Numbered from the stretch's first letter, positions 49,601-61,085 are shown. The stretch: 64,000 nucleotides of DNA from Carya illinoinensis (GCF_018687715.1 NC_056762.1:34646864-34710863), one strand, 5' to 3'. Notes: a model not told the origin generated them from the sequence alone. Made by a program: numbers and translations.

Positions 49601-52600
49601 AATAAAATTGGAGGTTGGAAAATGAGACTAATATCTGCTGGGGGTAGACTCACTTTACTGAAACATGTGTTATCTAGTATGACTTCTCATCTTCTTGCCA
49701 TAGTGCAGGTTCCTAAGGTTACAATACATAGGCTTAACCGCATGTTTAGCTCCTTTTTTGGGGGAGAAACTAATGGGAAAGCTAAGAAAAAATGGTTGGC
49801 ATGGAGTAAAATGTGTGTCCCATTTGAAGAAGGAGGGATTGGGTTGAGAAAATTTGAAGATGTGCAAATGGCGTTTCACTTGAAATTTGCTTGAAAAATT
49901 ATGATAGATCACTCTCTATGGGCACAGTTCTTTACAGGTAAACATGTGGGTGAGGGGCATCTCTCCTTGGTGGCCCCCAACAAAGGAACCCGATTTTGGA
50001 AAGCTGTTCAAAAATGCAACCCAATGGTGCTCAAGCAGTCGAAGTGGTTGATTAAAGATGGGGATGTTTCCCTTTAGTATGACAAGTGGGTGGATGATGG
50101 ACTAATTTGTACCCGAGTTCCCATTTCGGATTACCCTCTGCTGAAAGTCATTGACTATAAAATTGAGAGTGGTTGGGATTTTGAGCTGCTACAAGTCTGG
50201 TGGGAGTCCATAAAGCTTAGGAGCTCTTGTCGTTCTTGGCAAGCCGTAAAGAAGGTAAGGATGTGCTGGTTTGGACCAAGAGTAAGCATGGTTCTTTCTC
50301 ATCCAAGAGTGCCTGGGACTGTGTGAGAATAGGGGCACTAGAGTCATGTTGGTCAGAATGGGTTTGGCACAATTTTCTACCCCAGAAAGCCTTGGTCATG
50401 ATGTGGAAGGCACTACATGACTGCTTAAGTGTTGATGATCGCATTCACAAAGTGGGAATTCCAGTGGTATCTAGATGTGTTTGCTATCGGGAAGGGGGCC
50501 GTGAAGATCTTAATCATGTTTTGTTCGTAGGTGAGTTGAGATCACCTGTCCATGAGTAATCCCTCCCCAATTTTATTCAAAAAGCCCTTACTTATGGTGG
50601 AGGAATACTATATAAAATAATAACCACGAGCATCTATGAATTATCAATACAAACATAATCAATAGAATACCCCGATCCAGACCAGCCCTCCGACCACCCA
50701 AAAACTCACCATCAACGCCTAATATAAGGTGTCCCAAGTATATCAAGCCTAATATATCCCTGAACCATAAAACTCATCATTACGCCCTTGAACCCCTTGC
50801 TTTGCTAGAAAATCTACAACCATATTAGCTTCTCTAAAAATATGTTGAAACCTGGCATTAAGATCAGTGACCAGCACTTTAATCTCCTCCCAAAAATCCC
50901 ATAGAAACCAATCCTTACAAACTCCTAAAGCCAACCAACCAACTATCACCGTTGAGTCCGACTCGATCACTAAATCCCACAAACCCATTTGCTTACACAT
51001 TTAAAGACCATCGAGGGGGGCACCTGCCAAAACCTCACCTTTATGATTGCAAATAATGCCACCTCCCCTTGACTCCCCTGGATTCCCACAAGATCTTCCA
51101 TCAACGTTCAATTTAAGTCTTCCTCTAGCCGGTGGGTGGGTATGGTGCTGTTTCTATTTGGCGAATATGTGGCAGTCATTTCGGTGCTGTTTCTATTAGG
51201 CATCTAAACTGGAAAGACCATACCCAATACTGGTTTCGAAGGGCTAGGCGGAACTCACAAACCGGCGTGTTAATGGGTATCCTTCCTACTATAGTTAGCT
51301 GGAGGCTTTGGGCTTGACGCTACTTGGCTCGTATGGAAGGTAGGAGTGAATCGTTGGAGAAGGTTTGGACAGATATTAAGTATTGGTTCTCTTCTATTGC
51401 TAATAGTATGAACAAGGTGGATAAAATGTCTCGCACGGATGGGATTCTACTTCGAGAGCTTAATATTCCTACAGTGTTGCCAAGAGCCAAAAATATTAAT
51501 GTGGTCAACTGGTTGAAACTGAGTGAGGAAAGGGTCAAATTGAACTCAGATGGATGTAGCATGAGAAACCCAGGTTGTGCAAGTGCAAGAGGGGTGATTA
51601 GGGACCATACTGGGCATCTTCGGTTTGCTTACTCTGTTTCCTTGCCTCCAGGGTCTAATAATTATGCGGAACTTTTGGGTGTGTTGGAAGGAATTAAACA
51701 CTGTAAGCGTCCACGCTTTATGGATGTGGATGTTGAAATGGATTCTATGGTTTTGCTTAATTGGCTAAAAAAAGGTAGATGTGGAGTCTGGTATTTGGAA
51801 GACTAGTGGGACGACGTCTTGCAAATTCTGAGTTCTCTGAATTATTCTCTTTGCCACACTTTTAGGGAAGGTAATGCTCCAGCTGACATTTTGGCTAAGA
51901 TGGGAGAGCATGGTGCTAGTCATATATGGAATAATGTGAAGGAATTGCCGCAGCAGTTGAGAGGTTGGATTCGTTTGGATAAGCTTGGGTTCCCCTACTT
52001 GAGAGTTTCTTAGAAGTTTATAATTGTTAGGAGTTTGGAAATTGGTTATTTATTTAAATGTTCTGTAATAATGGTATTCCTCCACCACAAGTGAGGGTTT
52101 ATTTTTAAGAAAACTGGCGAAGGGGTCACTCTTGGACATGTGATCTCTTCTATTAAAAAAAAAAAGTATTACATCGAGTAAGCTGTGTACAATGCTTAGG
52201 AAAATGCTATATAACATATTCTAATCTCACTTTTATCCATCTGTGTTGATGTGACATTATCCATCAACCTTTGAATTTTTTATTTTAAACGAGAGTTTAT
52301 TAATGGTTGAGGACAATACCATATCAGCATAGTGTGATGGGAGCGAGATAAAAATGTGCCATATAGCATAAGTCTTCGTATCTTTGTGGTGGCAAGTTGT
52401 GTTTATTTTTGTGTGCAGAGTAATGTTAGGATTGTGGACTATGTTTGTAATCTTTTGATTTCTTTTGTTATTTTATTTTCAGTGAATCTGGTGTTGTTTT
52501 AGTGCTGCAGCTCTGGAAAGCGTGTGGGTTTATGAAGAGCTACTTCAAAGGCAAAGGCCTGAATAATTTTGCAATGATTGGGTGTATGTGTTACTTTATA

Positions 52601-53048
52601 GAAAACAATAGGAGTCTGACTTGTTACCCTCCATTGATTGATGTAGTGATCGGCCTCTAGGATGTAATCATAAAACAAAAAATAAAAGAACAAAACCAGT
52701 ACAATAGGCACTTTAAAAGGAAAGGGAGAAAAACACAAGGCCCCCAAAAGTCACAACATTCTTGGAAGGGTTGTAAGCCAAAGCAAACTCGTCTATATCT
52801 TTTCAAAGGCTTCCCTTTGAAACATTATAACATGATAACATTTCAGCCAAAATTCTAAAAATAGGATAATCATATGCTCTTTTACCTGGAGTAGAAATGA
52901 ACCAACTCGATCTCTGCCTAGTTTGAGCAGTTTGCATACTATTTCCAGGTCTAAGCCCACTATATTGAACAAGAGAAGCTCCATTACCTCCTGATTCTCT
53001 AGCTCTGAGCAGAACTCCTGAAGAACAAGTACCAGCAATGCCTGCCAT
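46627..53048 (-). CDS. KASI: 3-oxoacyl-[acyl-carrier-protein] synthase I (KAS I), chloroplast
   Basis: Condensing enzyme of plastid fatty acid synthesis; KAS I extends acyl-ACP with malonyl-ACP from C4 to C16. Eight exons: 53048-52886, 48728-48373, 48293-47862, 47744-47571, 47456-47343, 47228-47127, 47019-46953, 46694-46627. They give 491 codons plus stop, close to the family's usual length. Exon 1 and the start of exon 2 encode a Ser/Arg-rich, acid-poor probable transit peptide; the mature part begins near [17 protein letters not shown]. Catalytic residues: Cys242 ([10 protein letters not shown]), His382 (NAHATST), Lys413 and His418 (K-SMIGH); the GFGGHN loop is near residue 476. Intron 5 starts with GC directly after the Lys413 codon. 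Intron 1 (52885-48729) is enlarged to 4.2 kb by a LINE insertion, but both splice sites look intact. The close match to KAS I favours it over the related KAS II. Confidence 0.95.
49336..52165 (+). mobile_element. LINE-C: 5'-truncated LINE inserted in KAS I intron 1
   Basis: A plus-strand, 5'-truncated L1-like LINE with an A-rich tail (52155-52165), flanked by a perfect 12-bp target duplication GTATTACATCGA (49324-49335 and 52166-52177). Coding remnants: RT C-terminal and following region (49346-49894; [16 protein letters not shown]), zinc-binding segment (50230-50540; [10 protein letters not shown]), then RNase H (51530-52013) with [17 protein letters not shown] and [10 protein letters not shown], ending just before the 3' UTR. 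Stops are in frame (near 49893, 50076, 51317, 51805). An inverted piece of the same family interrupts it at about 50539-51125. It lies antisense to KAS I. Confidence 0.93.
50539..51125 (-). mobile_element. LINE-D: inverted LINE piece nested in LINE-C
   Basis: The minus strand reads the C-terminal RNase H half of the same family ([39 protein letters not shown]) and its 3' UTR. The 3' UTR words TATTCCTCCACCA and GGTGATCTC match LINE-C's own 3' end near 52075-52146. No poly(A) and no clear target duplication are visible. LINE-C coding stops at the left edge and resumes at the right edge, where GTGCTGTTTCTATT is duplicated locally (51143 and 51184). Confidence 0.8.
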
Positions 53049-53254
53049 CTCTCTCTTTCTCACACACACTCCTTCTCCTCCGTCTCTTTCTCTCTCTCTC
53101 TCTCTCTTTTTTTTTTTTTCTTTTTTTCTGAAAGCGGTAGGATTTGACAGATATAAAGAAAGCGAGAGAACTTTGGGTTGTCAGTGGACTTTTCTTCTTG
53201 TTTTAGGCTTTGTAATTTGTTTCGTTGGAGAGCCCGCCACCTGTTTTTTCTTCC

Positions 53255-53265
53255 CTTTTATAAGG
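53255..53265 (-). promoter_or_regulatory. Probable TATA box of KAS I
   Basis: CCTTATAAAAG on the minus strand, about 205 bp upstream of the start codon. The leader in between includes a GA-rich run (CT on the plus strand, 53085-53108) and has no upstream ATG. Confidence 0.55.
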
Positions 53266-53623
53266 TAATGAAACAAAAGCTTGGCGATTATAGCAAAGGA
53301 ATAGGCTTTGAATTTCCCTCATTTTCTTTCAGCCGCTGAACTACCCCAAACAACCACCTGGTTGCACAGAGAGAGAGAGAGAGAGAGTCCCATGATGGCC
53401 ATTGTTGAATGCACCCAACTGTTTTTGAGGTTCCTTAACTGTTTGTCTGCACGTTAAAGTCACTTTATTACATAAGGTATACGTACAATTGGGCTTTCCA
53501 ACGTATATACGATTGGCCTACGGGCTGTTCGATGCCTCTGCTATTTTTTCGGTTCCTAAATGGTTGGGCTTTTATTGGTTGCCTGGTCCACTTAACAATT
53601 GGAAAAGAGGTCAGGGAAGCTTT

Positions 53624-53625
53624 TG

Positions 53626-53657
<32 letters not shown>

Positions 53658-54382
53658 GGTGAAACAACCTCCAAACTTTATTGAAATAAAACTTCCATTT
53701 ATGACAAAGAAATACTGTTAAAAAAAAAAACAAAACAACTAATAAAATAGAAAAAATAGAAAAATCACAACAGTCAAACTCAACAACATAAAGGAAAAAA
53801 CGACAGCCCCCACAAATTACCATCGAATATAAGGCAAACCCAATCTCTCTAAGCGCAATAGACCCTTCAATTTTATATGAAGCAACTCATAATCCTCAAC
53901 CAAACCATTACAGCCTTTCTCATCCCGCCTAGCCAAATAATCAGTTATCATGTTCCCTTCCCTATATTGACGAGAAATAGAGAATGAAAGCCCACCCAGA
54001 TGACACTTCAACAAAATCTTTTAAAAAATTTCACAAGTAACAAACAGTGCAATGTTGAGCCAAAACCCAATTTACCACAACTTTGGAATCAGATTCAATA
54101 TCAACATGCAAAAAACTCAAAGCTTTGCACAACTTTACCCTTGTTGTTAATGCTCGTAGTTCGGCTTTATTCTTGGTATCATAACCAAAATGCTTCATGA
54201 AAGTGCCCTAGAACCTTCCATGGCAATCTTGGATAATTCCCCCTCCACCCATACTCCCTAGATTGCCCACGCATCTGCCATCAATATTTAACTTGAACTT
54301 GTCCGAACTCGGTATCTGCCAATAAACTAAGCGAGGACGTCGAGCAATAGCTGTCGTGGTGGCAATATCAAGTGCTTCCAAA
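53624..54382 (-). pseudogene. LINE-E: 5'-truncated LINE tail (RNase H, 3' UTR, poly(A))
   Basis: A T run at about 53628-53656 is the poly(A) tail of a minus-strand LINE. Upstream, the minus strand reads RNase H: FKLNIDGRCVGN (near 54300), KNKAELRAL, VDIESDSKVVVNW, then REGNMITDYLARR, ending GLPYIRW. Frameshifts are present. Its 5' end abuts the foldback element at 54383. Confidence 0.82.
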
Positions 54383-54489
54383 ATATTACTTTGTTATGGA
54401 ATTTATTATAGTAAATCTCAAAATTAAGATTTTAATATTTTCTTTATGTTTGATGATGTACTATAACAAATTTCATAACAAAGTAATAT
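54383..54489. mobile_element. Short foldback MITE (about 107 bp)
   Basis: Left arm ATATTACTTTGTTATG and right arm CATAACAAAGTAATAT are exact inverse complements. The match continues inward over about 30 bp with two mismatches, so nearly the whole element can fold into a hairpin. Confidence 0.75.
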
Positions 54490-55921
54490 GTAAATAGTAG
54501 AAGAATAATACTATGTATAATTGTGGAATGCGTAAGCGTTATGTAGTAGTTTTGAAAAAGAATGGAGTACATCATTAAAAAATTAATTTCTTTTCATATG
54601 AGTCATTTATTTAAACTTACAAATTAAATTTCATTCAATATGTCAATAAATATACTTGCAAATTCTTATTTTGACGTATATTAATGTCTTAATTGAGATT
54701 ACAAAGGAGTTTTTCCCTTTTAACTAACCTATTGTTCATGCACAGTGCTTGCTTCTTTTAAAGATATCCCTTATGCATGGTCTATGCTTTTTCTAGGTCT
54801 CACCTTCATTTCATTTTAAGCTAAGATTATATTGGCCTATTTGAGGATGGAGGAGGGAGTTTAGATATCCTCAAAGTAGAAAACTCCTTTGAAAGAAAGT
54901 CCATTGAAAGAATTACAAAAATTACTTTATAAATTGATATAGTTTTATGTGATTCATCAAGTCTATTTTATAACAAAAAAAATATTTTACAATGTGACGT
55001 ATTACATTTAACAATATCAATTTGTAAGTTTTTTTTATTTTATTTTTTAACCTGATAATCTTCATCTTGAAATGTTATTCAATCTACACGCTTCCCATTA
55101 ACTTCCTCCTATTCCATACTCCACCTATTCCTATAGCATAGCTCACGGTGACATGATGCTTGCGCGTGCCACATTACACCAAGTTGGAGTTATTCTATTT
55201 TTAAGTTGATGTGTGGAGCACAACATACACATAACTTAAATAATAATATTTGATTTGTAAAATTTAAAAGTTATATTTCAAATCAAATTATGTCATGTAA
55301 GTAGTATGCTGTGTAAATTCCTTAGAATAATAGTACTCCCCGCCAAGGTTTATATGCATTCCGTGCAACTTCTCTTCCATTTTCAATCTCCATTTTATTT
55401 GGAGTTGCTTATCAATTGTGTTCTTTCTTAGAAGGATGAAGAAGTTATAATGCCAAATTGCCAATGATCTCCTTAAACTGTCTTAGTCCAGTTAAGACTA
55501 CATTTACATGTTGATTTGAGTTGAGTTGAGATATGTTGAGTTCTTTATAAATAGTAGTAAGTTGAGAAAGTGGAGTGAGTTTTGTGGAACCCACCTAAGA
55601 TGAGTTTGGATGTTAAGATGAGTTTAGAGATATTTATAAAAAATTAAAAAAGATTGTGAGTCTCACATATAAAGAGGTTTTGAATTGAGATGAGTTTAAT
55701 AATTGAAAACTTGAACATTTAGATGTTAGATTCAGTTTAAAATTAAACTGAACTAAGTTTATCTCAATTGATCCCATTCTCTACAACATCTTTGAAACTT
55801 CTTATGGCTATCGCAAAAATTACTTGACATTCCTTCCACATTTAAACAAATCACCTCCATGGTTTGATTATCCAATAAATTGGTTTGGCTACGGAAGAAA
55901 CTTTACCGCCTAAAAGCAAGA
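54490..55921. other. AT-rich intergenic DNA with a decayed MITE
   Basis: No gene is supported. From about 55500 to 55770 the sequence is rich in GAGTTGAGATGAG-type words, resembling a decayed hAT-type foldback element, but end points could not be fixed. Confidence 0.45.
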
Positions 55922-55922
55922 T

Positions 55923-56086
55923 TATAAGTAAGGAAAATTCTATGTGCAGTCATTTTTGCGGACTCTTTTGTGCACTCCAGTCATATGATTGGTTATGTGT
56001 TAAAAAAAGTAATCTAGCCAATCATATCAGTGGAGTGCACAGGGAGTGCGCAAAAATGACTATATATAGCATTACTCTATAAGTAA
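55923..56086. mobile_element. Foldback MITE with 9-bp target duplication (Mutator-like)
   Basis: A 146-bp hairpin-forming element (55932-56077) whose arms share AGTCATTTTTGCG, GTGCACTCCA and CATATGATTGG in inverse orientation. It is flanked by perfect 9-bp direct repeats TATAAGTAA (55923-55931 and 56078-56086). A 9-bp duplication is typical of Mutator-like elements; too short to code. Confidence 0.75.
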
Positions 56087-56099
56087 AATTCACCATTTC

Positions 56100-59000
56100 T
56101 GTAACAGCCCGCTAGAAATTCAATTAAGGAATTTCTATTGACTTTAGGAACCTCGTGAAAACTCTGTAAGTTTACACGAATCGACTAATCGCATAAATTT
56201 TAGCCTGTCAACATAGTTAGTGTTATCACTCACTATGGTGCTAGAAATGCGATTTTAATTATTTGAAATAGTTAAAAGTGTCAGAATACATTATAGTCTA
56301 CACCACTAGGCTTAATTAAATATTTAGAATTTTTCAGTACTAAGTTTATTACGTTTATTTTTGGAGTGAATAGTAACCTCGGTAAATGTACTGAGCGCAG
56401 TGTTTTCAAAATCATAGTGTGAAATGTCCAAATTAGGATAGCGATATTTTATTTGGACACTTGGCAAGATCTTAACCACACATAATGAATAGTATTAGAT
56501 ACTTGGCACAAAGAGAAACCATTAGATGGAATTGTGAAGGAAATCAAGGTGTGAGATCATGACACCTAAGCAAAATACACATTTGGAAAATATCTTAAGA
56601 ATAGAGATTTAAAATACACATAGAAAGATTTTAGCCACCTTACTCTTCCAAGTCTACTCCACATTTGGAATATATATTGAGCTGATTTTTATAGATATTA
56701 TTGGATAGAATATTTTGAGATAATATTTTATAGATATTTTGGGTAGGAGAAAACCACACTCAACTCTCAACTCCAGCCTTATCATCTCCCTTATCTCTTC
56801 CATAAGCATCTCCAGCCATCACCCACGAACTTATCTTCATTTACACGTTTCTTTAAAAGAATATCAAACATTCTCTCTCGGACAGCTTTTAGGAGTTCTT
56901 TTGCATGCCCATTTCGAAGCTGTTGTAAGTGTTTTATCATAAAGTCTCCTTCATATAAGTTGTTCCTTTTTGAGTCTAGTTTACATGGATATCTTATTTG
57001 CCCCATTTGCAGATCATTTGGTCAGTCAAATATTGTGTAAACTATAGAAAGGTCATTCTGGGAGATAAACTGGAGAATATGTTATAGTTTGGAGTTTTTG
57101 ACCAAGCTAATGGATAGATATTGGTCCGAAATTTTTATGGAGTATTGTTAACATGTATATATGACTATTGGTTGAGGATTTTTGCATGATTGAAGGTTTT
57201 GATGAAATATTTGCTTAGATTTAGAAACTTAGAAACTGGAAGAAGAAAAACAGTTTCTATTTTGAGAAAGTTTAACTCTTTGGTGGTCTAAACCTATTCT
57301 AATGACTTTGATAATTTTATTGGAGGATCCTAAGCATCTTATATACATGTTATATTATTATTTTGAAGATATTTGATGTTATTTTCAAAGATATGAAATT
57401 TTATACAAAGAGATATTCAGATAAGCCAAAGTGTGGATGTTCTTGGCTAAATTTATGTTTTGGTTAATTTTTAACCATGTGATCTTGAATTAGAAGCTTA
57501 TATATGTTTTAGGACATCTTTTTAAACCATGTGATGGTTTGGTTTGAAGATCACATATTTATAAGTCATAGATCAAAAGGTTGATCAAAACAAGTTAGAA
57601 ACAAAAAATCAATAGAAATAGCATATGAGAATTTCGGCCCTATGGAGTTTTAATAGTTGTGATTAGTTTTAAATTTTTCTAAATTGATATTTGAGTTGAG
57701 GATAAAATTTACATGAGGCATGTAAATTTTGGTGACTTTTGGAGTTAGTATGCAAAATCCTTAAGTTATGGGTAAAACGGTCATTTTCCTACATGTAGGA
57801 AGTAAAATGGAAATTTTACTCTTTAAGTTAGTATTTTTCCATATTTCAAATTATTAGTGATTTAGTACTAACTTTAAGAATCACTAATTACAGTTCCTCG
57901 TGATCGCGCTTGAGGTTTTATAAGAAACGCGGAGATCGAGATAAGTTAGCTTTTAACTTACTAGCAGTTTACTGTGTATGTGTGCTAAGTAAAAGAACTA
58001 CAGTGTATGTATGTATGTTATCATATGTGTCATGTCATGTCAAGTTATTATGTAATTGTCTATTATACAGAATTTATTCTGTAATCAATTTTTATCTGTT
58101 ACATAATATATTCTGTTATGTATTACTGTACATTACAAGTACGTCATGCTAAGTATGTCATCTATTACATGTAAGTCAAGTCATGTAATATTCATTGTTG
58201 CAAGTATGTCATGTTAAATATGTTGTCTATTATATGTTATGCCATGTTACGAAATGTTTCTATCTCAAGTTGGTCATGTATTCTAAGTTATGTTCAAGTC
58301 ACGTTATGTTACGTCAGGACTTCAGTCCTTTCGTATTCCAGTCACATTTCATCTTGAGTACATTATGATGTGTAGAATACATGGGGCCACAACAACTGTG
58401 GAGTATGTATTTTTCATGTTAAGTCAAGTTTGTGTAGAATACATGGGGCCACAACAACTGTGGAGTATGTATTTTTAATGTTAAGTCAAGTTTGTGTAGA
58501 ATACATGGGGCCACAACAACTGTGGAGTATGTATTTAACTATAATTGTGATGCGTAAAATACATGGGGCCACAACAACTGTGGAATATGTATTTTTCATG
58601 TTAAGTCAAGTTTGTGTAGAATACATGGGGCCACAACAACTGTGGAGTATGTATTTACACGTAGAATACATGGGGCCACAACAACTGTGGAGTATGTATT
58701 TTTCATGTTAAGTCAAGTTTATGTAGAATACATGGGGCCACAACAACTGTGGAGTATGTATTTTTAATGTTAAGTCAAGTTTGTGTAGAATACATGGGGC
58801 CACAACAACTGTGGAGTATGTATTTTTCATGTTAATTCAAGTTTCAGAGCAAGTTCATGCTAAGTCAAGTTTCAGATCAAGTTCATGTCAAGTCAAGTTC
58901 AGTTCATGATTCAATTTAAGCTATGTCAATTATGCTATGTTGTACGCTAAGTTATGCTTAATTACTTATGAATTTGATTATGCATTTATGCTTTTACTGT

Positions 59001-59516
59001 CATACATGTATCATTAGTCTGTATGGAAGTTTTTTGTTAACTTGCTGAGATTTGTAATCAAATCTCACTTTGGTAGTCCCAATTATCATTCCCCCCGAAT
59101 GGTAGATCTTGTTACAGGACCTGAAGGAGAATCAGGAGCTGATCAACTAGACACAGTTGACTAAGTGACGGTGCGACATAAATGTTGATATAGTAATTAA
59201 CGTAAATTACTACTTGTACGATTGAGTTGCATCTCTACTACTTTTTGGATCATAACCATTTTGGACTAGTGTTGTGATCTTAGTTGTTCAATGGATCTTT
59301 ATGTATGAAGTATGTTTTAAGCATTTGAGATATTTTCAATTTGGTGCATAGTATTGCTAAAGAAAAAATTTATCCGCTGCGAATATTGCATATTGTTAGA
59401 TGCATGTTAGGAATATTGCATCTTATATGTCATGAACGGGGGCAGGTAACCTTGTGTTGCATGTCTCGACGCTTCAAATGTCCGTCCGATCCCAAACGGA
59501 ATTTGGGGGCGTCACA
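56100..59516 (+). repeat. 5' LTR of the non-autonomous element
   Basis: Starts TGTAACAGCCC, ends GGGCGTCACA, 3417 bp. It carries a hairpin tandem array at 58373-58850. No convincing host-like ORF. Confidence 0.88.
58373..58850 (+). repeat. Tandem array of eight hairpin-forming units in the LTR
   Basis: Eight copies start at 58375, 58437, 58499, 58557, 58619, 58664, 58726 and 58788, with spacings of 62, 62, 58, 62, 45, 62 and 62 bp. The conserved core has nested inverted arms: AATACAT...ATGTATT outside and CCACA-ACAAC-TGTGG inside. Linkers (CATGTTAAGTCAAGTTTGTGT) vary more than the core; the second and seventh linkers have AATG for CATG. Confidence 0.93.
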
Positions 59517-59519
59517 GGG

Positions 59520-59531
59520 TGGTATCAGAGC
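59520..59531 (+). other. Primer-binding site (initiator tRNA-Met)
   Basis: TGGTATCAGAGC, exact plant tRNA-Met priming match, three bases after the 5' LTR. Confidence 0.9.
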
Positions 59532-59618
59532 AATACGTCTCTGGGCAGTAAATCCACATGTCCTTAGGAAATGCACCAAACATTAGGCTTGAATTTCTTA
59601 AGGTATGAAAGGTAGTAT

Positions 59619-59837
59619 GTGGTTTTTATACATATACTCGTGTGTTTCAAGAAGGGACACATGACTCGTGATAGAATACCTCGGAATCCTAAGGGAGATA
59701 ATAATCAAGAGGATCAGAATTTCCCGATGGATGAAGGATTAGTTGAGGTAAACATAGTTAACGTTGATCTGATTGCAATTGATGGTAGTATTGCATTATT
59801 GTTATTTTGGAGTAGGTCAAGTCATTGGGGTTGGTAA
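59619..59837 (+). pseudogene. Possible gag zinc-knuckle remnant
   Basis: The frame reads CFKKGHMTRD, the pattern of a gypsy-type gag CCHC knuckle, but the last Cys position is Arg and the first Cys pair is lost. The rest of 59838-60600 shows only weak pol-like scraps with stops, so protein function is absent. Confidence 0.45.
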
Positions 59838-60656
59838 ATTGTACATTGTTTGATTCAAACGAGTCATTGTTTCTATTAATTGTGGTGCTTGAGAATTCAG
59901 CTTGGAAGTTGAATTGTTACTCTAGTGGTAAGAGTAAAAAATTTTCATTAGAAGTATTATTGTTCATACCAATGTAGATATAGAATACATTTTAGTAATA
60001 TGAGAAAGGATATGTAGGATTGATGAATGGTATTCCACATATTTGGAGAATTGTTTCGATTCTAAAAATACGATAGAAATTGTGTTTGGAAGAGTAATTT
60101 GATTAGGAGAAGCTTTAGCCTTAGTAGGATTCATTTATGATAATAGTATTACCACGCCGCCAGTAAATGATTTCTGGCAAAGCACTATCTTTATGGATAC
60201 ATAGATCGATCTTCTTTTGAAGACTATTATATGGAGAGTAAAATCTTGGTCTTGAGGATTTATGTGAACATTAGGAACAAATCATTTAGAGTTAGAATAA
60301 TTGATAATTTATGATGGATAGAAGAGTTATGACAATCATAAGAGAGAAAGTTTCAAGTTTAAGTTATTAACTGGTCAGTTATCAAAGTACCACCTAGGAA
60401 GATGACTGATTGTTGCGATTATAAAGAAGTAAGTTAGTCCTAGACCAGTAGAACTCCTTGAGGTTTTTATTAACTTGAAGATTACTGAGAGTTTGGATAT
60501 GCATGATTAAATGCATATTTATACGAGTCATTGGATCATGTCATATATATGAAAATCCCTGAAAGAAATAAAATGGAGTACATAAAACATATACCAGAAG
60601 ATAGAAACACAAATATGAATATTTGTGAAGTATTATTTTATTATCATAAAGCAAAA

Positions 60657-61085
60657 TTACAGAAATTTGAGGCTCTTTGCCTCAATCTTTAAACGTTCTT
60701 GCTCTTCAAAAATCTGCATGCCTCTCCTATCTAAAGGAGTAGCCACTCGAAAAGAAGAGTTAAGCAAAGATTTTAAATCTCTGTTCTCTCGCTTTACTGC
60801 TTCTATCTTCATGTTGGATTCCATAAGAAGCCTCTGAAGCAGAGAAATACTCTCGTGGAGTTTGTCAACCCCACCAGTCCTGGATTGCAGTCTCTGAGAA
60901 TATGCGACAATGGCTGATGAGTATCGAGTACCGAGACTCACAAGCTCGTAGATAAGTTCATTTTCTGACTTATTAGTCAGATCATTATTTGATTGCATAA
61001 TAGCACCTATGGAAGAAGCAGAAACAACTGGGGAACGAGGTACAGAATACCTCATGTTTTGGCAATGAGAAGATTGCTGAGCCAT
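60657..61085 (-). CDS. Antisense accessory ORF of the non-autonomous LTR element (intact)
   Basis: An uninterrupted 142-codon ORF opposite in direction to the element, between the degenerate internal region and the 3' LTR. Residues about 46-65 read LVSLGTRYSS then AIVAYSQRLQ. The C-terminal half (LHESISLLQRLL, KRENRDLKSLL, FEEQERLKIEA) has heptad-like Leu spacing and is probably a coiled coil. No signal peptide, membrane segment or known catalytic motif. The protein aligns end to end with the frameshifted antisense ORF of the SIRE/Tork-like copia element at 16584-17010. It has its own TATA box (61186-61194). Function unknown; it could be an element-encoded accessory or regulatory protein, or a captured host gene. 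Confidence 0.75.
   Translation of the reverse strand: MAQQSSHCQNMRYSVPRSPVVSASSIGAIMQSNNDLTNKSENELIYELVSLGTRYSSAIVAYSQRLQSRTGGVDKLHESISLLQRLLMESNMKIEAVKRENRDLKSLLNSSFRVATPLDRRGMQIFEEQERLKIEAKSLKFL

Noticed and set aside
53468..53823. Lysine-rich minus-strand ORFs
   Set aside because: They are read through the LINE-E poly(A) tail.
56739..57006. Overlapping ORFs on both strands in the LTR, repeated at 62431-62698
   Set aside because: They are duplicated only because the LTR is duplicated; no domain and no codon bias.
58430..58711. 93-codon ORF through the LTR hairpin array
   Set aside because: It is the translation of tandem repeat units whose period mostly leaves the frame open by chance; no sign of a real protein.
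58373..58850. CRISPR-like array of regularly spaced repeats
   Set aside because: Spacers are near-identical to each other, the setting is a plant LTR, and the units are ordinary tandem repeats.
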